Shown one piece after another: positions 1-6,807 of a stretch of 49,158 nt of DNA. Source of the DNA: an uncultured Dehalococcoidia bacterium (lineage in GTDB: Bacteria; Chloroflexota; Dehalococcoidia; Lucifugimonadales; UBA1127). Below the pieces are notes generated by a model that worked only from the letters and a program-made list of their open reading frames with translations, did not search any database and was not told the origin of the DNA. The stretch lies in the NCBI GenBank assembly GCA_913049785.1, contig CAJWXP010000014.1:1-49158 (forward strand). The letters are read 5' to 3'. The translations under genes were made by a program, and so were the position numbers. Every line of letters starts with the position of its first letter. Positions within the stretch are counted from its first letter, which is position 1.

Positions 1-93
1 TATCAGTTCTCCAAACCAAATGATACAGGAATATTCTGCATTTAACTTTAGAACTCTCCGTGCGTGCGCGGTCCGTTAGCGGGACTTTAATAA

Positions 94-132
94 GTACACG
101 CGTCACGTACACGCATCACGTACACGCATAAA
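94..132. repeat. Three tandem 13-bp repeats upstream of an SDR gene
   Basis: The unit GTACACGCRTCAC occurs twice, at 94-106 and 107-119, and a third time as GTACACGCATAAA at 120-132, with no spacer between copies. The array lies just upstream of the candidate promoter of the SDR gene. Tandem sites of this size are often binding sites for a regulator. That role is inference; the repetition is plain in the sequence. Confidence 0.7.
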
Positions 133-167
133 GATTTGGGATTAAGCCGCAGACGCCACTATCACCC

Positions 168-196
168 TTGGTAAAAATAAGGACGCACCTTATGCT
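168..196 (+). promoter_or_regulatory. Candidate sigma70-type promoter for the first SDR gene
   Basis: A -35-like TTGGTA at 168-173 and a -10-like TATGCT at 191-196 are separated by exactly 17 bases. The implied transcript would have a leader of about 65 bases before the ATG at 267. The three 13-bp repeats lie directly upstream, as expected for a regulated promoter. This is a match by eye only. Confidence 0.4.
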
Positions 197-266
197 AGAT
201 CTCACTGGTCTTACAAACTCCACGAGGTTAAACTGGCCTCGCCCAATTTGGATCAAGGAGGCAATC

Positions 267-1067
267 ATGGCACTTACTGATAAGGTTGTTGTGATCACCG
301 GAGCAGCTCGAGGGATGGGGGAGCAGTACGTACGCGCGTTCCTCAAAGAGGGCTGCAAGGTGGTCGCGCTGGACCTCTCGTGGGACGGTGTGCAAGAGTT
401 CTCCCAGGAACTCAGCTCTTACGAAGAAGCGATAACTCTCAGTGGAGACATCTCCAGTGACACCGATCTCGATGCTGTGTATCAAGCGGCCATGGACCGC
501 TTTGGGACTGTGGACGTGCTCATCAACAACGCGTCCATCCGTATGCGTGATGTGGAGCCCTCTACGGTCATCAACGTCCTGGACACCAACAACGGTCAGT
601 GGCAGCGGACGTTCGAGGTAAGCCTGTTCGGGACGATCAAGGTGATACGCCGGTTCGTTCAACCCATGCTTGTAGCCAAAAGCGGCAGCATCATCAACAT
701 CTTCTCAAGCTCCGGCGTCCAGGGCAGACCAGGCAACCAACCTTACGGCGCGGTCAAAGCGGCGCTGAACAACATGACGCAGTCGCTGTCAGGCGAGCTC
801 AAGGAGCACAACATCGCGGTGAACTCGCTGATGCCCGGCGGGACGCGCAGCACCGGCTACGATGAGCAGACTCGATTGCAGCGAGAGCTAGGTCGCGTAC
901 GACGTCAACTCCCCGTGCGCCCCGACCACACAGTACCGGCAGCGCTGTTCTTGGCGCAGCAGAACGCGGCCAGCTTCACCGGGGAGTCGGTGGACGCGCT
1001 CAAGTGGAATGAGACGAACGGCTTCGGTGGCTATGACGCTTGGGTTTCGCCCGATCAGGCAGGGTAA
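267..1067 (+). CDS. Short-chain dehydrogenase/reductase (SDR)
   Basis: This is a cytoplasmic NAD(P)-dependent oxidoreductase of 266 residues. It has the classical SDR nucleotide-binding motif TGAARGMG near the N-terminus, an NNAS motif after strand 4, a serine-rich stretch (FSSSG) before the active site, and the catalytic YxxxK as Y160 and K164. The ATG at 267 was chosen because AAGGAGG lies 5-6 bases upstream and because the protein then begins at the usual SDR start; the frame is open further upstream but without family sequence. It stands alone, with tandem repeats and a promoter upstream. The substrate cannot be told from sequence. Oxidation of a hydroxylated intermediate from the many oxygenases nearby is a reasonable guess. 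Confidence 0.9.
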   Translation: MALTDKVVVITGAARGMGEQYVRAFLKEGCKVVALDLSWDGVQEFSQELSSYEEAITLSGDISSDTDLDAVYQAAMDRFGTVDVLINNASIRMRDVEPSTVINVLDTNNGQWQRTFEVSLFGTIKVIRRFVQPMLVAKSGSIINIFSSSGVQGRPGNQPYGAVKAALNNMTQSLSGELKEHNIAVNSLMPGGTRSTGYDEQTRLQRELGRVRRQLPVRPDHTVPAALFLAQQNAASFTGESVDALKWNETNGFGGYDAWVSPDQAG

Positions 1068-1121
1068 ACCCTGCACCCATATGCCCTGGCGGGTACCATT
1101 GGATCATTTTACTACCGTCAT

Positions 1122-1143
1122 CCCCTCCCTCGCTGGGGGAGGG
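1122..1143. repeat. GC-rich hairpin between genes
   Basis: CCCTCCC at 1123-1129 pairs with GGGAGGG at 1137-1143 across a 7-base loop, and is followed by CTAGGGTGGGGGGC and a short T run. It sits between the SDR and the pseudouridine synthase. It may end transcription of the SDR gene or be one copy of a dispersed repeat. No second copy was seen in this window. Confidence 0.45.
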
Positions 1144-1264
1144 CTAGGGTGGGGGGCTTTTCTCCATCCGACTCAGATTGCGCTGGCAAGTGATGACCAA
1201 AGCGTGTCATTCTAAGGGAAACTCAATACAAAGGTGACCCCATCCACCAACTCAGCAGGAGATT

Positions 1265-1978
1265 ATGCCGACACTGATCAAGTTCCTAACAGGCGCGGGC
1301 CACGGTTCACGCAGAACCTGCTTCCAGCTCATCGCCCAGGGAAAGGTGACCGTCAACGGCCTTCCCGCCACAGGCACCACGCTGGAAATATACGAACGAA
1401 AAGATGTCGTCATGGTAGACGGTCAGCGGGTTGAAGCCGTTGAGGCCAACGTCTACCTGAAGATCAACAAACCCCTGGGCGTTGTGTCAGCAGTGTCCGA
1501 TGCCCGTGGCCAGCGCACGGTGTCAGACCTTGTCCCCAGCGAATTCAGCCACCTACGACTATTCCCTGTCGGCAGGTTGGACAAGGACTCCACAGGCCTG
1601 ATCCTCATGACCAACGACGGCGACCTTGCGTACCAGCTCACACACCCCAAATACGAGTACGAGAAGGAGTACCACTTCCTCGTCGATACACAGTTAACAG
1701 CAGCGCAGATCGACTCACTACAAACGGGCGTGATGATCGAGGGGCAGGTCACGGTGCCTTCCAAGGTGGTCAAGGTCTACGTCACCAAGGGTCATTGGTA
1801 CAGCATCACGTTGCGCGAGGGGCGTAAGCGTCAGGTGCGTCGCATGCTGGTGGCTGTGGGCAACCCTCTCCGCTCCCTGCGTCGAGTTCGTGTCCACACG
1901 TTGAAACTCGGCGAGTTGGGCATGGGTGAGGCGGAAGCCCTTTCAGACGAGGAGTTAGCCGCGCTGCGTACGGAATAA
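1265..1978 (+). CDS. RsuA/RluB-family pseudouridine synthase
   Basis: This 237-residue enzyme converts a uridine in ribosomal RNA to pseudouridine. An N-terminal S4 RNA-binding domain covers roughly residues 1-55, with the GxGSRR-like start and the GKVTVNG loop. The catalytic domain carries the family motif GRLDKDSTGL with the catalytic aspartate at D106, followed by TNDGDLAYQLTHP. The length and the C-terminal EGRKRQVRRML block fit the RsuA/RluB/RluE group. An SD (CAGGAG) lies just before the ATG. It is a housekeeping gene among catabolic ones. The exact target (16S or 23S position) cannot be assigned, so no symbol is given. Confidence 0.92.
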   Translation: MPTLIKFLTGAGHGSRRTCFQLIAQGKVTVNGLPATGTTLEIYERKDVVMVDGQRVEAVEANVYLKINKPLGVVSAVSDARGQRTVSDLVPSEFSHLRLFPVGRLDKDSTGLILMTNDGDLAYQLTHPKYEYEKEYHFLVDTQLTAAQIDSLQTGVMIEGQVTVPSKVVKVYVTKGHWYSITLREGRKRQVRRMLVAVGNPLRSLRRVRVHTLKLGELGMGEAEALSDEELAALRTE

Positions 1979-2107
1979 CTAGATTACCGTAGTAATGTTA
2001 GCTTGACAGCCTAAAATTCCTGAGGCAACATTCCACCTAACTACGTTGTCGTAGAATTGCGTAGCAAATTTGTAATGTCGTAATGTCCGGTATGAAAGGA
2101 GTCTTCG

Positions 2108-2380
2108 TTGCTTTCAAAAAAAGGGGGCTGAATACCTGGCAGGTGGGCTACTTCTGACTGTCGTCGCCGTGGTGGCGTCAATAATACTGTCGCCGATTTC
2201 CGACGAGGCATTCACGAAGGACGCCAATGTGGTTTTGGCCAAGATTGCTGATGACAGTGGTCGGTATGCCGCATTCATCGTCCTTGATACCCTCGCCAAT
2301 TTTATTGCCATTCCGGTCGCAGCGACCTTATTCATGGTGTTCCGCTCCCATGACCGCAACCTAGCTCTACTTGGGAGCGG
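2108..2380 (+). pseudogene. Broken DUF4386-like membrane protein gene (5' part only)
   Basis: An SD (AAAGGAG) precedes a TTG at 2108 that reads MLSKKGG and then stops. If one base is removed from the A7G5 run at 2116-2127, the frame continues as KKGAEYLAGG and on into a hydrophobic segment and a second one ending in LFMVFRSHDRNLALLGS. This resembles the first half of DUF4386-type integral membrane proteins. After about position 2370 the similarity ends and the plus-strand frame continues as the antisense of a Rieske gene remnant. The gene is therefore frameshifted near its start and cut off at its 3' end. The family assignment is tentative. A homopolymer sequencing error could explain the frameshift but not the truncation. 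Confidence 0.5.
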
Positions 2381-2465
2381 GGAGCCAGAAACGCCGAAAC
2401 AACTCGCCCATGGGCGTTCCAGGGCCCGTCTGCGTCAGGAGTTTGTTCTCTTCAGTCGTCAGCAA
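2367..2465 (-). pseudogene. 5' remnant of a Rieske oxygenase gene
   Basis: Read from a TTG at 2465 on the minus strand, 32 codons encode a peptide with the signature start of the Rieske oxygenases found elsewhere in this window: LTTEENKLLTQTGPGTPMGE followed by LFRRFWLPAPK, then TAG. The intact gene at 47520 also starts with TTG and begins almost identically. The remnant ends abruptly inside the LPA motif, where it meets the broken DUF4386-like gene of the opposite strand. No Rieske cluster or iron site remains, so the product cannot be an oxygenase. It is the sixth trace of this family in the window. Confidence 0.85.
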
Positions 2466-2471
2466 TGCAAC

Positions 2472-2660
2472 CTACCCCTGAATGCGGCGCAGTCGATACA
2501 GCGGGAGGAGCGCGCCGTTCTTGATGTGTTCATGACCCGGCGGGTGGTAATGGTTCAAAAACCTCACCGAAGTCTTCACGCCCGGCTCCCAATACGCGTG
2601 GCCTTTTACGCCCGCATCGGATTCACAGCGAACACCGTCTACCATTTCGTGTACCTGCAT
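2472..2660 (-). CDS. Small hypothetical protein upstream of the Rieske remnant
   Basis: This 62-residue reading frame starts MQVHEMVDG and contains a histidine-rich stretch (NHYHPPGHEHIKNG). It has a strong SD (GGAGGG) 8 bases before the ATG. Its stop is only a few bases before the TTG start of the Rieske remnant, as in an operon. I do not recognise the family. The HxHPPGHEH segment might bind metal, as in cupins, but the protein is too short for a whole cupin and may itself be a remnant. Confidence 0.4.
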   Translation of the reverse strand: MQVHEMVDGVRCESDAGVKGHAYWEPGVKTSVRFLNHYHPPGHEHIKNGALLPLYRLRRIQG

Positions 2661-2798
2661 ATTCACACCCCTCCACAGAATTTACGCCCACAATGCCGCA
2701 ACCGGTAGGTTCTAGGTTGCCAAGCCCAACGTTTACAGATTCCCTGCCAAACTGGTCTGCCTAATGACGAATCAGCCTGGGTGTAGGGCTCCGCCCTT

Positions 2799-3605
2799 CT
2801 ACTTCTTGGACCATCGAGTGACAGGCTTGTCCTGGACCTCGCCGTCAACGTAGATGGCGTCAACACGCTCATTGAAGAAGCACACCAGGTTGGCGATCTT
2901 GCTGGCCTCGTTCGTCGGGTATCGGTAGTACCACGCCAGGTCTTCGCCGTCCTCGAAGCCCTTCACAGAATAGTAGCTGGATGCGCCCTTATACGGACAT
3001 CGAGTGACCTTCTCGCTGGCTTCCAGCAGGTCCATGCGCACATCGGTGACGGGCAGGTAATAACGAACCGGCATACCGGTCTCGAACAGCAGAGTGGGTC
3101 GATCCGATTCCGCTACGGTCTGGCCGCCGACAACCACTTTGATGTTCCTGGTGCTGGCCATGGCATCCACGCGCTTGTAAGGGTCGCGGGCGTGGACAAA
3201 GATCTCCTCGTCCTCTTCAAACCAGTGCTCAACCTTGTTCCAGTAGAAGGCAACGTAGTTGGAGATGTCCGGGCAGATGTCAAAAGGCTCAGGATATGAC
3301 CACAGTGCGTTCTCCTCCGCGGCGGCATCACCAACCTTGAGTGTCCAGTACTCAGCATCGCCCTTGTATGGGCACTGAGTGACGTTGTCGGTGGGCTCCA
3401 TCAGATCCATGCGCACATCTTCCTTGGGGAAGTAGTAGACAGGCACGTGGCCCGTCTCGTGCAGCAGCACCGTTCGCTTGCTATCGGCGATGTATACGCC
3501 GTTGTGCATGACGCGGAGCCACCTGGCGCTCGGCTCGATCGTCACGTGGTGATCCGGGTTTCGCCTGGTAATAAGTTCTTCTTTCGTCGCCAACGTCGTC
3601 AACAC
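2799..3605 (-). CDS. Tandem DUF427 domain protein
   Basis: This 268-residue cytoplasmic protein is a duplication of the DUF427 fold. The first copy spans about residues 20-125 and the second about 145-255. Each copy has an RVMHNG/VVVGGQ-like first strand, a YYxPxxDVRMDLxE motif, a (T/C)xCPYKG motif and a final block with FYW or FFN residues. Two-domain DUF427 proteins are common in bacteria. Their biochemical role is not established, so none is claimed. It is transcribed away from the alcohol dehydrogenase, with a shared intergenic region at 3606-3784. Confidence 0.88.
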   Translation of the reverse strand: MLTTLATKEELITRRNPDHHVTIEPSARWLRVMHNGVYIADSKRTVLLHETGHVPVYYFPKEDVRMDLMEPTDNVTQCPYKGDAEYWTLKVGDAAAEENALWSYPEPFDICPDISNYVAFYWNKVEHWFEEDEEIFVHARDPYKRVDAMASTRNIKVVVGGQTVAESDRPTLLFETGMPVRYYLPVTDVRMDLLEASEKVTRCPYKGASSYYSVKGFEDGEDLAWYYRYPTNEASKIANLVCFFNERVDAIYVDGEVQDKPVTRWSKK

Positions 3606-3784
3606 ATACCTCCCATGCTTGTTTCGGAGCCTGTTTCGTGGATTGTGTCACACCCGTCCGATTCTCGGCAAGGCGTATTCACAACCCGCATAGACTCTTG
3701 ACGAGTGCACACGTAGGGTAGAAGCTGGCCGAAACAAAACCCATACGTGATTTCTGTCCAAAATCGCATAAAGGAGCTTCCGAC

Positions 3785-4879
3785 ATGAAAGCTGCAGTGT
3801 TTCGCGGAGCTGGGGTGCCACTGACGATCGAAGAGGTGGAGCTTGATCCGCCCAAGGCAGGCGAAGTCAGAGTGAAGATTGGCGCAGCGGGCATCTGTCG
3901 CAGCGACCTGCACTACATGAAGGGCGAGGCTCGCATTCTGGAACCTACTGTCTTGGGCCACGAAGGTTCTGGAACGGTCATCGAGCTCGGTGAAGGCGTG
4001 ACAACCCTGAAGGTAGGCGACCGCGTCATTCTCTCCTTCGTTCCCAACTGTGGCCGATGCAAGTACTGCCTCACGGGCCGCTCCAACATGTGCGATGCCC
4101 ACTACTCCACGGGCCCGCTGATGTTCGACGGCACCACGCGACTGCACAAAGGCGATGAGCGCATTCATCACATGGGCAAGGTAGCTTGCTTCGCGCAGGA
4201 GGCTGTTGTTCCTGAGAGCGGCTGCGTCACTATCCCTGACGATGTTGCGTTCCCTCAGGCGGCATACATCGGCTGCTGCGTGACCACTGGCGTCGGCGGT
4301 GTCATCTACGGCGCCAAGGTGACCCCTGGAAGTACCGTGGCGGTCGTCGGATGCGGCGGCGTGGGCCTCAACGTGCTGCAGGGCGCTCGACTCGCTGGAG
4401 CAACCAAGATCATCGCCGTGGACACGGACGATGGGAAGCTGGAATTCGCAGGCCAGTTCGGCGCAACTCACTTCGTGAACCCCACCAACGGTGACCCCGT
4501 AGCTGCCATCAAGGAACTCACGGACGGGCTGGGCGCCGACTTCACATTCGAGGCATTCGGCGGAGCTGAGACCATTGAGACGGCATACAATTCAGCAAAG
4601 AAGGGTGGCACTACTGTTGTCATTGGCATCTCGCCCATTGGTTCAGACCCCGTCATCAACCCCGTGGAATTGGTGCGGTTTGAGAAGACGCTGAAGGGCA
4701 GCTTCTACGGCTCCGCGCGACCCCGCGTGGACTTCAACGTGATGGTTGACCTCTACCGTTCCGGCAAGATCGATCTGGATACGCTGGAGGGCAAGCACTA
4801 CACCCTTGATCAGATCAACGAGGCTTATGCAGACCTGGAAGCAGGTCTTCCAGGTAGAGGCGTTATCACAGAGTTTTAG
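3785..4879 (+). CDS. Zinc-dependent alcohol dehydrogenase (MDR family)
   Basis: This 364-residue medium-chain dehydrogenase oxidises an alcohol with NAD(P). Catalytic zinc ligands are visible as C38 (GICRSD) and H59-E60 (LGHEGSG). The structural zinc loop is complete with C89, C92, C95 and C103. The Rossmann motif GCGGVG lies at residues 189-194. The SD AAAGGAG precedes the ATG. Compared with the shortest MDR enzymes it has the full zinc-ADH layout. The substrate is unknown; an aryl or alkyl alcohol from the oxygenase pathways is plausible. A hairpin about 45 bases after the stop separates it from the ATPase gene. Confidence 0.93.
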   Translation: MKAAVFRGAGVPLTIEEVELDPPKAGEVRVKIGAAGICRSDLHYMKGEARILEPTVLGHEGSGTVIELGEGVTTLKVGDRVILSFVPNCGRCKYCLTGRSNMCDAHYSTGPLMFDGTTRLHKGDERIHHMGKVACFAQEAVVPESGCVTIPDDVAFPQAAYIGCCVTTGVGGVIYGAKVTPGSTVAVVGCGGVGLNVLQGARLAGATKIIAVDTDDGKLEFAGQFGATHFVNPTNGDPVAAIKELTDGLGADFTFEAFGGAETIETAYNSAKKGGTTVVIGISPIGSDPVINPVELVRFEKTLKGSFYGSARPRVDFNVMVDLYRSGKIDLDTLEGKHYTLDQINEAYADLEAGLPGRGVITEF

Positions 4880-4924
4880 GATCTTAGGCCCCCTCAGACA
4901 GGGGAGGCACACTGGCACTGGCCA

Positions 4925-4944
4925 ACGGGACAATATTGCCCCGT
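4925..4944 (+). terminator. Candidate terminator hairpin after the alcohol dehydrogenase
   Basis: ACGGG-A-CAA pairs with TTG-C-CCCGT around a TA centre, with a single A/C mismatch, and CTTT follows. A smaller hairpin (CCCCT-CAGAC-AGGGG) lies just before it. Their position between the ADH stop at 4879 and the next gene start at 4988 fits termination, but the T run is short. Confidence 0.45.
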
Positions 4945-4987
4945 CTTTAAAGGTGGGGTGTAAAACCACACAAAGAGGAGAAGCAAA

Positions 4988-5698
4988 ATGCCTGGTACGT
5001 TGACGGTTCTCGACTTGATACAGAACGGCACTATGAGCGCCGAAATGGCAGCGACGATGTGGGCGGCTATGGATGACCGCAGCTCCTTCATCGTCGCCGC
5101 AGGGCCCCGGCAGGCTGGCAAGAGCACCAACACCAACGCCATCCTGGGCATGTTGCCGGGCGATGTCGCGCTTCACGACCTATCAGGCGAGGCAGCCCAG
5201 TTCGCCAATCTGGCAGCGTCACCGGACGGCGGCTACATTGTGGTCGCAGAGTTCAGCAACCACATGCCCACTTACCTGCGGGGCGAACAGGTCATGCAGG
5301 TCTTCCAGACAGCGGAGAAAGGCTACTCCATCGCCGGGACCCTCCACGCCGACACGCCGGAAGACCTGTTCTACGAGCTTCGCTCCCACGGGCCGCTCAC
5401 AGACGATGACCTCTTCCGGATCCGCTACCTGGTGTTCCTCGCCATGCGGGGACCAGTTGAAACAGCCACGCGCCGAGTTGCCAGCGTCTGGGAAGTGACC
5501 AACATCACCGGCGGCACGCCCCAGGCGCAAAAACTCCATCAGTGGAACGAGTCGAACGACAGCTTTGACATCGTAGGCGCACCGACGCTCCTAAAGGCAA
5601 CGGCCACAGAGCTAACGGATCGCGCGGCCAAGCTCCGCACGCTGGCAGTCGCAGGTAAAACCAGCACCGACGACCTTGCATCGTTGCTGGCCGGGTAG
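4988..5698 (+). CDS. Stand-alone VirB11/PilT-like P-loop ATPase core
   Basis: The 236-residue protein has a Walker A motif GPRQAGKST at residues 39-47, a hydrophobic strand ending in an acidic residue (IVVAEFS, 84-90) and a GTLHAD motif at 117-122. The last resembles the His box of type II/IV secretion ATPases (VirB11, CpaF, PilT). It is preceded by RGEQVMQVFQTAEKGYS, which resembles the segment before that box in the same family. It lacks the large N-terminal domain of those ATPases, and no pilus or secretion gene is nearby. Spacing is 39 bases to the epimerase downstream, so the two may be co-transcribed. The function is not known. An orphan RecA-like ATPase acting on a membrane or nucleic-acid partner is possible. 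Confidence 0.75.
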   Translation: MPGTLTVLDLIQNGTMSAEMAATMWAAMDDRSSFIVAAGPRQAGKSTNTNAILGMLPGDVALHDLSGEAAQFANLAASPDGGYIVVAEFSNHMPTYLRGEQVMQVFQTAEKGYSIAGTLHADTPEDLFYELRSHGPLTDDDLFRIRYLVFLAMRGPVETATRRVASVWEVTNITGGTPQAQKLHQWNESNDSFDIVGAPTLLKATATELTDRAAKLRTLAVAGKTSTDDLASLLAG

Positions 5699-5737
5699 CT
5701 TCCGACACAAAGTCCCACTCACCTGAAAGGACACACC

Positions 5738-6679
5738 ATGACTACCCTGGTGTTCGGCGGTACAGGCTTCATCGGCAGGCGCACCATCCCCCGGCTTGTG
5801 GGTCGCGGCGAGCAGGTAGTTGTAGTGGACATCAATCCCACCTCGGCCAACTTCAGCGAGCTTGGCGACGCCGTACGGGTCATCGCAGGTGACATTACCA
5901 ACTTCGAGGATGTCATCAAGGCCATCATGGAAGCCAAGCCTGATCGCATCATGAACCTGGCCTACCTGCTAGGGTCGGGCGAGGACACCCCGCACTTCAC
6001 CATGCGCCTGAATATAATGGGCATGGACAACGTTTTTGAGGCCGCGCGACTCTGCGGCGTGAACCGCATCACCTACGCAAGCTCCATAGCCGTCAGCGGG
6101 TTACAGGCCAAGTTCGGTGACAGCATGACCAATGAAGAAGATGCCATGTATGGCACTCGCCAATACGCAAAACACAAGATGTTCAATGAGTACCAGGCAT
6201 CGCAGTACAACCGCATCTACGGCATGAACATCACCGGCATCAGGCCACCCAACGTGACCGGCTACGACAAGGTGCGCGGATCCACGGACCACGTGTTGGC
6301 CATCGTGCTGCCCGCCGAGGGGCTGCCGGTCAATTTCCCACACAAGGCCATGACCCGACTTCCCCTGCACGTCGACGAGATCGCGGAGATATTCGCTCGA
6401 GTGACGCTGGCCGATTCTTCCAATTACGAGGTCTACAACGCCGGTGGCACTCCAATCAGCCTTGGAGAGATTGCCGACATCGTGAGGGAGTTCATCCCTG
6501 ACGCTCAGATCACCTTCGACGACGAAGGCGGCATCGAGCACTCGGACAACTACCTGGTGGACAACAGCCGATTGCTCAGCGAGTTCGAGTTGGAGTACGC
6601 ACCCTACCGCGACCGCGTGCTGCAGATGATCAATGAGGTTCGAGAGCACCACGGCATGCCGCTGGTTCAAGGGAAATAG
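5738..6679 (+). CDS. NAD-dependent epimerase/dehydratase (extended SDR)
   Basis: This 313-residue protein has the extended-SDR motif GGTGFIG at residues 7-13, an acidic residue after strand 2 (D31) that favours NAD, a YASS active-site serine block and the catalytic YxxxK as Y143 and K147. The C-terminal part contains the substrate-binding segment with YNAGG and an LxEIADIVRE helix. Such enzymes act on nucleotide sugars or related hydroxy compounds. An SD (AAAGGA) precedes the ATG, and the gene follows the ATPase closely. The substrate is unknown. Confidence 0.9.
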   Translation: MTTLVFGGTGFIGRRTIPRLVGRGEQVVVVDINPTSANFSELGDAVRVIAGDITNFEDVIKAIMEAKPDRIMNLAYLLGSGEDTPHFTMRLNIMGMDNVFEAARLCGVNRITYASSIAVSGLQAKFGDSMTNEEDAMYGTRQYAKHKMFNEYQASQYNRIYGMNITGIRPPNVTGYDKVRGSTDHVLAIVLPAEGLPVNFPHKAMTRLPLHVDEIAEIFARVTLADSSNYEVYNAGGTPISLGEIADIVREFIPDAQITFDDEGGIEHSDNYLVDNSRLLSEFELEYAPYRDRVLQMINEVREHHGMPLVQGK

Positions 6680-6807
6680 ACCCTAGATGCTTAGGCAAAT
6701 GTGGTCTTCGACACCGGGAACCAGCAGGGTTAAGCAAAATTAAGTATCTGCACCCCTAGTCAATTCATCCGCATCATATATTATGTAATTGTTTAATGGG
6801 CTAAAGG

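Noticed and set aside
94-132. Possible CRISPR array
   Set aside because: The repeats are 13 bp and directly adjacent, with no spacers and no cas genes nearby.
3599-4471. 290-codon minus-strand frame
   Set aside because: It is antisense to the zinc alcohol dehydrogenase, which has complete zinc ligands. The shadow has a histidine- and alanine-rich composition without motifs.
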